Assembly: GCA_050084985.1 (NCBI GenBank)
Contig: JBITNC010000001.1
Span: 181,412,001 to 181,476,000 of the forward strand
Source: Nageia nagi
Taxonomy: Eukaryota > Pinophyta
Direction of reading: 5' to 3'
DNA length: 64,000 bases
In this document: positions 1 to 12,784 of the stretch, in pieces
Layout of the letters: each line of letters starts with the position of its first letter
How positions within the stretch are numbered: position 1 is the stretch's first letter
Notes under the pieces: generated by a model
Told to the model about the DNA's origin: nothing
Databases searched by the model: none
The model's input: the letters and a program-made list of their open reading frames with translations, nothing else
Made by a program: the position numbers and the translations under genes

Positions 1-3000
1 GTTGGTTCTAGCTATCTATCTAGATGAAGACTTTGTAGGAGTCTTAGGTGGTGGAATAAGCTCTATAGGGAGGAAAGACTAAATCTTCTTATTCAAATCC
101 CTCAAATCCTAATAATCAATTTGTAAAAAAATAGGGGAGGCTTGTATTTTCATAGTGTTTGCTTTGAACCCTATTACACATTTTCCAACCTCTTAGCATG
201 TAAGAATCTCATAATTGCCTCTTGAGAGAAGTCTTTTATTTGTTATAGGTCTAAGATTTACTTCTTAGAAAAAGATTTTTCAAGAAATTTAATGGTATTG
301 GCTATCCATCTAGTAGCACTACCATGTACATCTTGTTCTATGCATAATTTAGGTGCTTTTAATTCTATTGAAGAATGAAATAATTTATTGATAAAGCCTA
401 ACTCTATTTTGAGCTGGTGTTTATTGATTTCCATATTGAACACCAAATTTTAGAGTTCACATATATATCGAGCTCTCCTAAAAAATATTTACCTTGGCTT
501 GGGAGTAATAACAACTATGTCCTTTTCTATAAGGGTTCTCAACCAGTTGTACATTCTTTCAATTACTGACCTTGATACATCTAGAGTTAGTTTATGAAGA
601 GCAATTTGATTAGTGAATTTCTAGATGGCTTGTTCTATTTTATTTTTTAACAAATGTAAGTGTGATAAACTTACCAACATTTACCTAATCTATTTCACTA
701 GAGACTTTTTGAAGCATTTTATAAGTAGGAAGAGCTTTGTGTTATCATTAAAAAGTACTTTATTAGTTGTTACTACTATTTGTAATTGTACCTCAACTTG
801 CTTGGTCTTTTGGACATAAATAACTATAGCTTGAGCTTTAAGATCTTGTATCAATTTATTTGTGTTATCTAGCTCAGCTTTACTTTTTGCTAGACTCTTT
901 TAAAATTTTGACTTCTATTTTTCTAATTTTTCTAGTGAATCTTTATTTTGGTTCTCTAACCTAGCAACCATCTTATCTTTGAGGGAGTAGTCTTTTTTAT
1001 ATTGGTTTATTTTTTGTTTAATCTATCTATCTTAGTCTCCATGGCCTAGAGACTTTTACCAACTACCATGGAAGTAGTAACCACTAGCCTATATTGATCT
1101 ATGGTTAGGTAACTCTACATATTTATAGTTATAATTATCATGGGAGTAGTATCTAAGTGTCTTTCTTTAAAGGTATCTAGGCTATTTTAATATCTCCCTT
1201 ATTTGTGACTTTACTCAAAATTCTAGAGTCTTTTTCTGGGAGTATAGCAGGTTTATTTACAAAATTTTCCAAATTAATGGGCTTTACTATTTGTGTTGAA
1301 AAAATGCTCTTAATTTTCTCTTATAAGGATGTAGAAAATGGAATCAAAGAATGATGTGTTATACTTACTGCTAAAGTGGTAGTCAAGGTTTTCTTGTGAG
1401 GATTGTTTTTCCATCTAAGTGATAGCCGATACTTCAACTACCCCCTCCTCTTCTTCTTGTGGCTTTTCCTTTTCAAAGTTTTATCCATAAAGTTGGAGTC
1501 TTTTTTTTAGGGTTGTTATCATCATCATCTCCATCATGGCCTGCTCCATCTCTAGGTGTTATGGTACCACCTGTACTAAGCACATTACCCCTACCTTACT
1601 AGATCTCCTCCTTAGCTTCTTTCTAAGTGTCTTGGTGGATAACAATATTTGTATTTTAGTACCATTAGATTTATTGAGCATTCAACATCTTTATTTCACC
1701 TGTAATGGCCTCTAACATTTCTTGAGTGACCTTGGGAGGTGGACATGTAACCTTTGGAATCTAGGATTGTGTACTTTAGGGTATCTTTACTAGCTTCTCC
1801 TCTTCTTCTTGAGGCTTTCTTAGATTGGGCTTGTGCTAAGGTTTATTCTTCTCCTCTTTGTCACCTATTTTGAATTGGATGGTTATTTTATTTCTTCTCT
1901 CTCTATTCCCTTGATTTATCTTGAAAATTAGGTGGCAAAAGCTGGCCTATTTTTAGCAAGGGTCTTAAGTATACTAGGCTTCCTAGTACTTGTCATAAGT
2001 GAACACACCAAATAATTATTTATCAATATGATGAATTTTGATGGTGTATTCAAATTTAAATTTGGTAAAATAATGAATTTTGTTGGGTCTTAATCCCAAC
2101 TTATCTATCAACTGGGTGAGCACCTTCGAGTTTAGGGTAAAATCTTATCATCTAACCTCTTAGTTTCTATATTTATTGATCTCCTTAAGGGCCAAATAGA
2201 CTTTGTTTGGGTTTCCAAACTCCCACTCAGAAGATGCTTTAGCTTGTTGCTTAGTTTGATTTACAAAATACTCCACATGAGGTCTATGCTCATGGGAAAA
2301 GGTTGGGTGCTTCTTATTTGACTTAATTATTTTTGTAATTTCCCCTTAGGGGTCATACATCCACGGGGAATTCACCATATCTAATTTGAAATTATGTATA
2401 ATGAAATCTCTTATACTATTTTTATATCCTATTTATAACAAAGTAAAAAATTTTGTAGTTTTCTACTTATTTATAATGGGTTTTAAATTTCCTCTAAACC
2501 CATATTTAGTCTCTATAAAGCACATTTGCCTACCCTTATCAATAGAATACAATTGGTTAGTTACATACTTAGGTAGGAAAAAAGGATTTTAAAAATATCC
2601 ATACTTTATAATCACAATGTAGTCCTTTATAAAATACCAATCACTTATTTTTTTCCTCCTTGTAGCTCTTGAATAGTGGTTTGGCATAGCCTATTAGGGA
2701 GTTTCATTGTTAAGATCTCCACCATTAGTGCATAAAACTTATTCATAAACTCATAGTATGACCCATGCAACTTGGTCAATACTAGGACTCTTAAAGCCAA
2801 TTAGAGTTGGTCTAGTGGTCATCATAGTAGGTTCAATTTGTAGTCCTACCTCCATAAACTTCTCAAGGTTATAGTGGACCAGGAGCCACCATAGATAAGA
2901 AGAATATCTGAAATTAAATTTTTCAATATTAAAAATATTTCATCTCATCTTATTATAAAAAAGGGAATTCATTGTAGACATGTGTCTCTATAATATTGTA

Positions 3001-3683
3001 AGCCAACCTCATCATGGCTTTGTTTACTTCAATCTACATCTTCTTTCCAAAAATGATTGTTAATGCTTGTAACACCTTTTTGTATTGCACCTTCTCATAG
3101 GAGATGATGTCATAGCTCTAAAAGAGCTTTGTATTTCTCCCCTCATACCTTTCATCAATCCAATTTAGCATTTTATCTTCATTTTTATAAAAATCACCCC
3201 TTTCACATTTAAGATCAATCTAGGTTTTTATGTGAAACGTCTAATCAACTAGTACTACAAATGCTTGGATAATAGAATTAGGGGAGTAATCTAATACTAG
3301 TTTGGGTTTCAACCTAATTTTCCCTTATAGTTGTTATTATTTGAAAACCATAATATCTTAGCCTTGTTGACTATGCTTGAGTGCAAGATCATATACCAAC
3401 ATGGGTAGGTGAATGATTCATAGGGCATATAATAGGCTAGGCCCTAGTCACTCATCACATCTTGCTATGTTTCAATGAGTGAATCTTTACCCATGATCTT
3501 TAGCTTCAGGTGCTATAGTAGGATGCACATGGGGTTAGCATGCCATGTATCCATGTGATTTATAACTCCCATCTTGATCTAGTTAACCCTAAGAGCATTT
3601 ACCAAATATTCATTTTGAATAGTAATCATATCAACATCTACCTCCTTAGGTTCAGCTTTAGTTGGTGACATGGTAACCATCAT
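1..3683 (-). pseudogene. ORF X, copy in element A (unknown protein, decayed)
   Basis: I do not recognise this protein. It lies downstream of integrase in the same sense as pol. Its start is set by tandem ATGs near 3683 and by alignment with the copy at 38805-42573. The N-terminal part is rich in aromatic and hydrophobic residues. The C-terminal half is charged with coiled-coil character. The last open piece (446 to 258) contains 'MEINKHQLKIELGFINK', matching 'MDINKHQLIIELGFINK' in the B copy. Many in-frame stops stand where Gln would be expected. The length, about 1200 codons, is far too large for a chance frame. A retrotransposon accessory ORF is the best description; its function is unknown. 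Confidence 0.6.
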
Positions 3684-4216
3684 GGCATTTGAATTCTTTT
3701 TTGTAAGGACCTCAAACCTTTTTGTAAAGTGCTCTACAACTCTTTCCTTCCTTTCTCATTCCAGTTTATAAATTTTAAGCTTTAGTTGCTTCAGAAACTT
3801 GTTCTCTAAAATGGTTAAGTGTAGAATAGGAAAGTGGGATATATTTTATTCAACTATAGTTTTTGATAGATGTCTATTAATGGTAGTTAAATGCTAGGAA
3901 GTATTGGCATTTATGCATTATATAGATTGGTGGATAATAAATGAGAATGGATCAACTTGGAGCACACTAAATTCAAATTGAGGTAAAGAGCATTAGTTGG
4001 AAGATCTGAGGAAATTATTTCCTTCAATGTTGTCCTTTTGATTAACAACTATTAGCACATAAGTGCTAACTTCATAGCATGCCTAGTTAATGGTCAACAT
4101 TAATAGATACCTACCTTCTAAAAGAATGTGTATATACTTAAGGGATGTATATATATAAAGTAATAATTTTTTTTGAAACAATATACACTATACAATTTTC
4201 AATAAGTGCTATGAAA
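3684..4216 (-). other. Spacer between integrase and ORF X (element A)
   Basis: About 530 bp of AT-rich sequence without a supported ORF. It is homologous in position, and weakly in sequence, to the element B spacer that is split by element C (42574-42883 plus about 62173-62340). It may hold a promoter or splice acceptor for ORF X, but I see no convincing motif. Confidence 0.45.
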
Positions 4217-5490
4217 TCATCCTATCACTTGGTAATGCTTCAAATAGATCCTATTGATTAGGATAGGCAATTTGTAGGACTCAATGATATCTTGTAATTT
4301 GACTACATTATTTTGCATGGCTTGAGTGATGATATTTGACCTAATCCATAAGGATTCAAATTTTTTATGTCTCCTAGGATTTGCTCTTTTCTCATCCCAT
4401 TTCAAACTTCACCCTAAAAGACTTCATCTTGTCAAACCACTTCTTAACTATTTGTTGTCAATGTTGGAAAGATTTATATGCTCTGTTATGATCTTTTTAC
4501 AACTTAATAAGTTGATTAAACCTTTCTTGCAATGGTTCAAAGTCATAATCTTCCATTTTTTATAGAATTTTTAATGCCAATAACTCAAGTTGAATTGGCA
4601 ACATCGATCTTTTACCATATACTAATTCATAAGGTGATGTCTCAATAGCTGATTTGCCACTAATCTTGTCTACCCATAATGCATAACCCAATTATGTTTT
4701 CCATTGTATGAGATTCCCTTTAATGGGTATTTTGATGATCTAGGTTAAGTTTTTATTAGTTGATTCAAATAATCCCTTACTATACATGTAATAATTTAAG
4801 GAGAATAGTTAGTAGATCCTATACTCAACAACAAAGTTTGAAAAATTAGCTCCCATGAATGTAGGATCATTGTCTAAAAAAATAGTCTATGGGATGTCAA
4901 AATAAGTGATTATTCTTTTGATCATTTCCATTATTATCTCTTGATCTACATTTTTTCATGGCATAGCTTTTGACCATCTTGTAAAATAATCCATTGTAGT
5001 CAAGGAAAACTTATGGCCTACTGAGAAATTAGGATTCATAACACTAATGAAGTCTAGACCTCATTGTTGAAAAGGTTCTTCAACCATCATAGGTTTAAGA
5101 GGTATAGCTATTTAGATTCTCTTTTCCATAAATCTACTACATTTGTCACACTCATGGGCTATCTTGAATGAATCCTAAAATATGGTAGGCCAATAGTACC
5201 TAGCTTGTAATATTTTTTCCATAGTATTTGGTCCAGTATAATGTCCTCTAGAGAATCCATAATGAAATTCATGCAATATTCTTAGGGCTTCATCATAAGT
5301 TACACATATTAATAATTTTTAATCAAAGTTTTTCCTATAAATGTAGTCATTTATCATTACAAACTTTAAAGCTTGTAGCATAAATCTCCTTTTTTGAAAC
5401 ATATCCAAAAATTTAGGACATTTATCTATTTGAAAATAGAAAATAATTTGTTTTATCCAATCATTTTCTTCATTAAGATGTTGCTCATCC
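4217..5490 (-). pseudogene. Integrase of element A (broken)
   Basis: This region would encode the DDE integrase that inserts the cDNA. On the minus strand it shows the HHCC zinc finger (H-E-F-H-Y-G-F region near 5270, C-D-K-C near 5150), the core motif 'FTRWSKAMP' near 4970, and a 'GLFESTNKN' segment that retains the catalytic Glu. The C-terminal module ends with a 'YLKHYQVIG' motif at 4217. It directly follows the classical RNase H; there is no second RNase H between them, unlike in elements C, D, F and G. Stops and frameshifts are frequent. The element B integrase at 62340-63650 is close in sequence. Confidence 0.8.
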
Positions 5491-5516
5491 TCTATCATAG
5501 CAATTATTTGTAAGAC

Positions 5517-6780
5517 TTATGCTATATTTTCACATAGATCCCTACCTCTGATAATCCTAGTTGGTTTGATTTTTACATCATATTCCATTATCTTAGTAAG
5601 CCAACTTGCTTTTCCTTCACCTAGTTGTCCTTGTATGACATAATTTCTCACATTAGGATGAATAGTGAATACAAGGATCTTGTTATGGTACACATAATGC
5701 CTAAATTTCTTAAGTCCTTTCATTATGGAAAAAAACTTATTTTTTAATAAATGAATACATTTTTTGATGTTGGTGCAGTGTTTGGATATGAAAGGTAATC
5801 AAATGTTCTTCTTTCTTATCATGTTTCTATGGTAGAATTGTAGCAATGCTTTTCTCTTCTTCATATTCATACATAATGAAATATTTTGAAAAATTAAAAT
5901 TTTTTAGAATTGGAGCTTCTATTATGGCCTTTTTGATGTCCTAAAAACCTTTCTTTTCTTCTTATGAATAAAAAATATAGCATCTTTTTTCAACATTGCA
6001 GTGATTGGAGATACAATTTCTGAAAAATCATTGATGAATTTTCTAACAAAATTGATTTGACCAAGAAATGATTGTAAGGCCTTGTTTGAAGGGAGTGGTA
6101 ATCCTTCAACAACTTCCACTCTATTTGAATCAATTGCCAATCTCTTTTTTGAGACAATATGTCCAAGTAATTTTCATTAGTTAACCATAAAAATAGACTT
6201 TTTGGGATTGATTGAGATCCTAAACTCTACACATTTTACAAACACTTGTCTAAGATATTGTAAATGATCTTCTCTACTCGTTAAAATACCATGATATCAT
6301 CTAGATATACCAAGATAATATTATTTATTAGATCACCAAATGCATGGTCCATGGCTCTTTGAAAGGTGGCTCCCACATTAGAAGACTAAAGGGTATTCTT
6401 TAAAAAGTTAACATCCCCCATTTGGTTGTGAATATAATTTTGTATTGATCCTCATCCTTTACTCATATCTAGTTGAACCATGAGTAGCCATCAATCATTA
6501 AAAAATAGCAAGCTCTAGCTACTATATGCAAGATTTATTCCATAGGAGGAAGAGGATAATTATCCTTGAGAGATACTTGGTTCAAAATTCTAAAATCTAC
6601 ACATAATCTGATCTTCACATTCTTCTTTCTAACTAAAACTAGATTTGTGACCCAAGGAGAATGCTTAATAGGATAAATAACTTTTGAATCAAGCAATTTA
6701 ATAAATGTATGTTTCATGGATTTTTCTATTTTGGGTTGACTATTCTTTATTTTTGTGTATATGATTTAGCCTCTAGTCCA
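5517..6780 (-). pseudogene. Reverse transcriptase and classical RNase H of element A (broken)
   Basis: Minus-strand RT. The open piece 6717-6535 has 'IRLCVDFRILNQVSLKDNYP', the fingers-palm signature of Ty3/gypsy RT. A YLDD catalytic box is readable in another frame near 6280-6310. The connection motif 'LQSFLGQINFVRKFINDFSE' lies at 6140-5922. The RNase H C-terminus ends at 5517 with 'IKPTRIIRGRDLCENIA'. At least two frameshifts and several stops break the frame, so the product cannot be functional. About 340 bp upstream (6781-7116) is a poorly conserved Pol linker without a clear domain. Confidence 0.8.
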
Positions 6781-7116
6781 AGCTCAATGGTGTGCTAGAT
6801 GATATTTTATCATATATCTTTAGATCATTCTATTTCTAAAAAAATAATTTTGATAATTGATGATAAATATGAAACATGAATGTCTTCTCTTCATCATAAC
6901 ATTCTAATCTAACCTTTATATATTTTATGGGTTCTACTTCTAGCTCAATATGTCTCTCTTTTTGAATGGCCAAAGATTTGGCTTTTTGTACATCTTCTAA
7001 ATCAAACAATATTTCAAAAGAGAGTAGACCTTTTGGTATGACATTATTTCTAAGTTGAATTACATATTACTCTTACTAGTAGTTAGGTAATTATTGAATA
7101 CCAAAGGTATGAGCTA

Positions 7117-7700
7117 CTACTTCATCCAAAGGAAATTCATAGTATGCCAATCAAAGTCAAATAGCTGGTAAAAATTTGCAACATCAAGAATTAATGGCCT
7201 ACATTCAACTTTGACTCCAAAGTTTCCTCTTTTGTAATGGGAAAAATTATAACATGCCCCTTTGCCAACAAGTGCATTAGCTATTTGGTTGTACCTCTTA
7301 GGAATAGTTATATAATTGATAACCAAGAATGACTCCATTAAATCCCACACCCTATTCCTATAGGTCTCTAGATAATGATGTTTGCACTAATCTTGTTTCT
7401 AATTTGCTTTATGATCAATTCTAAACCACCATGTATTATTAGATATTTAATTCCCATACTGATTACTATAGATAACCTTAAACAAAGGGCTTCATATTTA
7501 GCAACATTATTTATGCAAATCCATATGAATCTAAATGAGAATCTCCTCATATTTCCCTTTGGTGATTTAAATATAACACTAGCTCCACATCCATGTTCAC
7601 ATCTAGCTTCATCAAAGTACATTGTCCATACCTCATGCTCACTTTTAACTATGATTGATATTGGTTGCATATTTTCATATAAATAATAGTTTCCCATGCC
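7117..7700 (-). pseudogene. Archaeal-type RNase H (aRNH) of element A, placed before RT
   Basis: The sequence reads 'WTMYFDEARCEHGCGASVIF' followed by 'NNVAKYEALCLRLS', which are the first Asp and the Glu strand of the additional RNase H typical of plant Tat elements. A second piece (7350-7117) has the 'VWDLMESF' and 'IPKRYNQIANALVGKG' segments in a shifted frame. A Gly after the first Asp is Glu here (FDE for FDG). In this element the domain sits between protease and RT, whereas in elements C, F and G it lies after the classical RNase H and before integrase. The domain order is read directly from the sequence. Confidence 0.8.
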
Positions 7701-7964
7701 AATGTTTGTGACTTGATAATTTAGGTCATTTGCTAAAAGAATTTTAGTTGTTAGTAGATTTTCACTAAGTGTATCCCTTTCAAGAACTTCTATAGGTTTA
7801 TGTCCATTAATATAGTTCTATTCTATGATATTCTTGAGATGAATACTTTTGGTACCCTCATTCATAATCTTTACTTGTTTGTTTTGGAAGGGAAGTAGAA
7901 GATGTGTATAATCTAAAGCTAAGTACCCTCCCAATTTGGAAGTAAATTATCTAGATAAATAAAT

Positions 7965-8225
7965 TCAAAATAGAGCTAAAAGATCAACAATAATAATATC
8001 TTGAATGATACAAATACTAGGGAATGCATTAAGAGTTATTGGAACTCCTTTAACACTACCAACAACATCTACAAAGGAAGAACCTAATTGTATGGCATCA
8101 TTAATGCATCTAGTGATATATAACTTCATTTCATTTGTAATAGCTTTGGGAATCATGGTAATAGTAGCTCTAGTATCTATCATACAAGTATTAACAACCC
8201 AACCTTCTAGTCTAAGAGAAAGATA
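7965..8225 (-). pseudogene. Aspartic protease of element A (active-site Gly lost)
   Basis: This is a retropepsin-like segment that would process the polyprotein. The piece ending at 7965 begins 'MIDTRATITMIPKAITNEM', where the family has D-T/S-G-A. The Gly is Arg here, compatible with a G-to-A change, so the active site is probably dead. It lies between Gag and the archaeal-type RNase H on the minus strand. No catalytic partner domain is fused. About 260 bp downstream (7701-7964) is a linker with stops. Confidence 0.65.
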
Positions 8226-9940
8226 GAAAGGTGGAGGTCTTCTTATAAATATAGGAGCTATAGGGACATCATTAGATATTTCAAAGATAACATTTCCCTC
8301 ATTTATATCTTTTTTGACTATTCTTTAACTTTAAAGCTTTTTGCAAAAGATCTAACTAACCTAGAATCCTTAATGCATCAAACATGGTTATCCTAGAAGG
8401 AATTTTATTTAGTTCTTCTATAATGTTATATGGAGCATATGTGACAAAATTACCTGTTTCAACTAGTTGATGTATTCTAAATTGTTGAATGGAATTTTAT
8501 TTATGGTGATTTATAATGAAAGGATATCTTAATGGATTAGGCCTCTCTTTATTTAGGACTTCTTTTTTTGTTAGAGTAGAATTTTCATTTGTAGGGACAA
8601 TATTACTTGGGTTGTGAGAAACATGACCCAAATCTCTCAAAAATTGATTTTGTTGATTCTATTGTTGGAAAAAAGGACCCTTAGCTCTTTTGGGTTTAGG
8701 CTACACTAAAATGAGCTATTTATTTTACTAAGTGACTTGGCATTGTTAAGGGGTTGCTAAAGAAGAAGCTCTAGTTTGAACATGGTTAGCTTATTCTCTA
8801 GCATATCTTAAAAGCCAAAAATTGTCCATGGTAAGGTCAATAGTAGGATCTAGTGCAAGATCCAACATTTGGTTAGAATGCAAACCCAAATATTGTTGTT
8901 GATAGAATGCAAATGAGTCTAGAAAGTGAGGAGCTAAACATGGAGGACAATATTTGGTAATTCCCAAAGCATCACTCTCTATAGAACTTAACATAACAAC
9001 ATTATTAATTTCTTTTAGGAAATTAGGCTATTCTACTTGGTTATTCCTAGGTTGGAATCTAGGTTGATATTGATTGTCATATCTTCTATAGTTTAAACCT
9101 TGATCCTTCCTTTCTTGCATGGTGAACTTATTGGTAAGGTTTCTAATATTTACCTCTAATTATCTTATTCTTTCCTCCTCTTGAGATTTAGAATCAATGC
9201 TTATACTAGTAGATGTATGAGTAGGTAGTGTTGGTATTTGATTCTAAATGGTAGGATTAGATGGAGGTGGTAAGGCTAACATTCTAGGATGATAAATTTG
9301 CAAGGCTTATTTAGGAGGTAAATTAGGAAATAAGGGCATAATGGTTCTTAGTTGCATCTTTCTAGAGGATACCCAAGTATGTCTAGAGGTTTTGGCTATT
9401 TGGTAAATATCTAGAATAGTATCTCTTGACATAACTATTAGCATATTAAGATTTAGGAGAAAAGATTTTCTATAATATACTAGAGCTTATGCATTTATTA
9501 GTCTAATATTTACTATAATAGATTTCCATATTTTATCAAATCTGATATTGAAATCATCAATAGACTCTCAAGGTATCTTTTGATACATGCTATAAGGCTT
9601 AGGAAGGTACCATCATCACCATCTACAGTAAATCATTTGATTAAATCCTAACATAACTCTCTCCATGTATTTATAGACTAAGTGGTAAGAGTTCTAAACC
9701 ATTCAACTACTTTGCCTTCAAAAGAGTAGATAATATTCTAGTCATCATTGTTTTATCAGTGATATCAAATATTGAAGCCAATAAAGAAACATTTTGGTAA
9801 TGTTCATATGGTGTTTTACTAGATCCATCATATTTGAGTAAAACTTTGAAAGCAACTTTGGGAATAACTAGTGAATTAGAAGCAACTATCAAATGATGGC
9901 CATTATTCCAAGCGAGAAAATCAATAGGTTGAGCCATGCT
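8226..9940 (-). pseudogene. Gag of element A (broken)
   Basis: Structural Gag of a Tat-like element. A start is visible at 9937 ('MAQPIDFLAWNNGHHLIVAS'), followed by a capsid-like helical stretch ('YDGSSKTPYEHYQNVSLLAS') and 'EWFRTLTT'. A basic, Gln-rich region near 9050-9180 follows ('RRYDNQYQPRFQPRNNQ'). I see no clear zinc knuckle. Stops and frameshifts occur throughout. The piece at 8994-8791 is unusually Leu/Asp-rich and could be part of the Gag C-terminus. The region 8226-8790 joins Gag to protease and is heavily decayed. Confidence 0.6.
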
Positions 9941-10322
9941 TGGAGTAGTTGAATTAGGTGAAGGATTTTTTAGGGTAGAGTTAAATACAACTGATAATGG
10001 GATAGCCCTTAAGGAAATTTCAATAGATATAATCTAAGAAATAATTTGCCTAGTCCTCCTATGAGGAACTGATAGCTCTTGAAATCTAGGCTATCTAAGA
10101 GAGTTTTTGGCACTACTTCTAATAAGTCTACATTTTGGAGGTGCCAACGCTCAAAATATTGACTGGTTGATGGTAGAGTTTCCAATAAGGTGGTAAAAAC
10201 CTTATAATTTTGAAGGATCTAATTGATAGCTTACCAAACATAGCTATCTAGACTTTTTATACCTACTAAATATGAAATTTAGCTTACATTATATTAGGCA
10301 TGCCAAAAATGAACTTTTCTAC
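9941..10322 (-). other. 5' untranslated leader of element A
   Basis: About 380 bp between the 5' LTR and the Gag start. A possible primer binding site on the minus strand starts with TTTGGCATGCC near 10309-10299, about a dozen bases inside the LTR end; this is weak because the spacing is long and no tRNA match is obvious. I see nothing else of note. Confidence 0.35.
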
Positions 10323-12260
10323 TATTGATTGGTATAATGTAACCTCACAGGTTTCGTCTAGATGAGTTCTCCATTGCCCATAATAGTAGGGTCCTTGAGA
10401 GAGTAGAAGATGGTTGGGATGCACTTGTGTTGGTTTTTTTCTAAATCTCTAGGTCATAGGTTGGTTCCTATCAATTATAAAGGTTAAAAGTAATAGGAAA
10501 GAGATAAAAGGCTAAGTAATAGGAAAGAGATGGACATATTAAACTAAAAGCAAACAAAGCTAAATAGCCAGTGCATTGCAGCATAAGTTGTAATCCATAG
10601 CCAAGATTAATAATAGAAAACTATCTTACCCTTGGGGTTTCACAATCATAATACATATCCATAACTTAAAATAACATCTCATACATGACATTTACAAAAC
10701 ATAATAGATAGCCACTCATTACAAAGGGAAAAGCATTATCAACTTGTATTATCATATACAAAAGCATCTTATAGACTTTGGCAAATTTACTAGAATGTCT
10801 AACCATTTGGACTTACAATAGTCCACTATTTAAACATTTTTCTCCCTAATTGGGTGGTTGTTTAACTTTAATACTCATAAATACTCTTCTTGATTGAAAA
10901 TACTAAATGAAACTATTTATAGATATACAATTATGATTACAACTATGTTAGATTACATAGTGAAAAAGTAAAATCAATGTTAAGGTCTAGGAATTTGAAA
11001 TTTTTAAGCTATTGTACTTGTTGAGCCATAATCCTCCATATTTTTCATTGACTACATTCTCCTGAGTCTATAGCTAATTGAGGATGCATTGTTTATCAAT
11101 TGATTGATACAATTAGGCACCATATTCTATCAATAGTGACCTAATTCTTTGCAATGATAAATGATGAGCACTATAACTCCTAATTGCATGGAATAGTGAT
11201 GGTAATCAAGTGTATCATTGAATACCTAGGAGGAAATGCTACTATTATGTGGAAATGACTCATAGTCGATATATTGATAGAGCCTTAGGAGCCAAACACT
11301 CATGATCAAGTGGACCTAGATGTTCTTTCATACCCATTATTCCTCCTATCTGATGGGTTTTATCTTTTATTTGGTAAGCTCTAGTGATGGTAAAGATTTA
11401 TTTAACATCCACTAATTTTAGACAAAAGGTGTGATGTCATTATTCAAAATTTGTGGGTTCTACTTAGTTACATTTATGAAATAGCTCTCATTCAATGTGG
11501 TACTTCCCATTGCTTATTATCTTAGGACCTACTAATTTTTGCAAAAAGTTGTAACATCATCATTCAAAATATGTGGGCTTTATTTAGGTGTCTTCATGAA
11601 TTATCTCTTGCTAAATGAAGTAGTACCCACTATTGATTATCCAAGGACCCATTGATTTCATATAAAAATGATGACATCATTAATCAAAATCAATAGGTTC
11701 TATTATATATCCTTGTAATACTTCCCATAAGTTTTCAATGTTTGATCAAGACTTCCTTAAGAAAATTGGTAGGATCTACAACATCACCCACCAAAGATCT
11801 AGACTATACTTGGATGTTTATTTATAATAGCTCCTAGAATTTTACTTACACTTACTTTCCTTACATATTACAACATTACCTAGATATAGTATATTGGTTC
11901 CTAGACATAACTTAGACCAGATTTTCATAACCTATGACTCTCTTTATATATACATTTATCGAAGAAATAACTAAATTGACCAAGGCTTATTCTTATGACC
12001 TACTACAATACCCACTAGATAGCAGCTAGACCTTTGAAGCAAAAATGTTTAATACTAAGACATATATAAATAATACTTGGACATTAACAACACCTAGAAC
12101 TCTTTATACTTAACTCAATTTTGACAAAAAGGATAAATATATATAGAAAGGGAAAAAGGAAATGAAAATTGAGAAATATTTATTGAAATGAATGAAAGAA
12201 TAAAGAATACCAAAAAATCACCTTGTATTTAGAGTGTAAATTTGAAAGAATATAAATACA
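10323..12260 (-). repeat. 5' LTR of element A (about 1.94 kb)
   Basis: This block is homologous end to end with 36610-38706. Shared edges are the plus-strand start (TTGATTGGTATAATGTAACC here, TTGATCGGTATAGTCTAACC there) and the plus-strand end at ..AATACA. The terminal TG has become TA at 10323. The right edge joins reverse-transcriptase coding sequence of element E with no other LTR, which fixes the boundary at 12260. It holds a 120-bp tandem repeat (11405-11715). Divergence from the B copy is large, so the two insertions are old or come from different subfamilies. Confidence 0.75.
11405..11715. repeat. Three 120-bp tandem units with TGATGTCA-like core in LTR A
   Basis: Units begin at 11411, 11531 and 11651, exactly 120 bp apart. 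Each has an ACTAATTTT/ATTGATTT arm, then an 8-bp core (TGATGTCA at 11432, TAACATCA at 11552, TGACATCA at 11672), then a CAAAAT..GTGGG or CAAAATCAATAGG arm, so the unit is partly palindromic. The same core recurs six times in the B LTR. Confidence 0.75.
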
Positions 12261-12660
12261 TCATTCATTACCCTCATGAAAGTGGCTGGTACATTGTACA
12301 AACCAAATGGCAAAACAAGCCATTCAAATAGGTTTTATCTTGTCTTGAAAGTAGTCTTCTAAATTTTCTCCTCCTTGATTTTAACTTGATGATATCCACT
12401 CCTCAAGTCTAATCTTATGAAGAATCTTGCCCCTTATAATTGATCCAAAAGATCATCTATCTAAGGTAAAGGATAACAATTTTTAATGGTAATTTTGTTT
12501 AGTACTCTATAGTCAATGCACATTATCCAAGTTTGATCCTTATTGGAAACCAAAAAAATAGGTGATCCACATAGATATGTACTTGGTCTAATCACACCTT
12601 GATCAACCAACTCCTTATTCTACCTCCTTATCTCCCCTTGCTCCAAAATTGATTGCTAAT
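12261..12660 (-). pseudogene. RT N-terminal part of element E, interrupted by element A
   Basis: On the minus strand the RT reads '[20 protein letters not shown]', then 'DLRSGYHQVKIKEEKI', '[16 protein letters not shown]' and ends at 12261, before the YxDD box. These are classic Ty3/gypsy RT blocks in the expected order. In-frame stops at Gln-type positions (for example after 'KEEKI' and 'KTR') show decay. The break coincides with the terminal ..ACA of LTR A, so the truncation is caused by insertion. The 120 bp upstream (12661-12784) links to protease. Confidence 0.8.
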
Positions 12661-12784
12661 ACAAAGCTATGTTGGGAAATGAATCATTAGGTAAAAACTG
12701 AATATCATGTTGTATATCCTGCATAGGAGGTAATCCTTGTGGTTCTACAAATAAGTTAATAAAATCTCAAAGCAAATTATGCAT

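Larger units (their letters stand above)
1..12260 (-). mobile_element. Element A: Tat-like Ty3/gypsy retrotransposon with extra ORF X
   Basis: A minus-strand LTR retrotransposon. Read in its own direction it has a 5' LTR (12260 to 10323), gag, protease, archaeal-type RNase H, RT with classical RNase H, integrase and a large extra ORF X whose C-terminus lies at the window edge. The 3' LTR should lie just left of position 1. Assignment rests on conserved Pol motifs and on homology of the LTR and ORF X to element B at 36610-42883. All coding parts carry stops and frameshifts, so it is inactive. Its 5' end abuts the reverse-transcriptase coding sequence of element E at 12260/12261, so it is nested in E. 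Confidence 0.85.

Noticed and set aside
7375-7686. 103-codon plus-strand open frame
   Set aside because: It is the complement of the archaeal-type RNase H of element A, which has clear domain motifs on the minus strand.
10299-10310. TTTGGCATGCC as the primer binding site of element A
   Set aside because: It is about 12 bases from the LTR edge and has no tRNA match that I can name, so it is mentioned only as a possibility.
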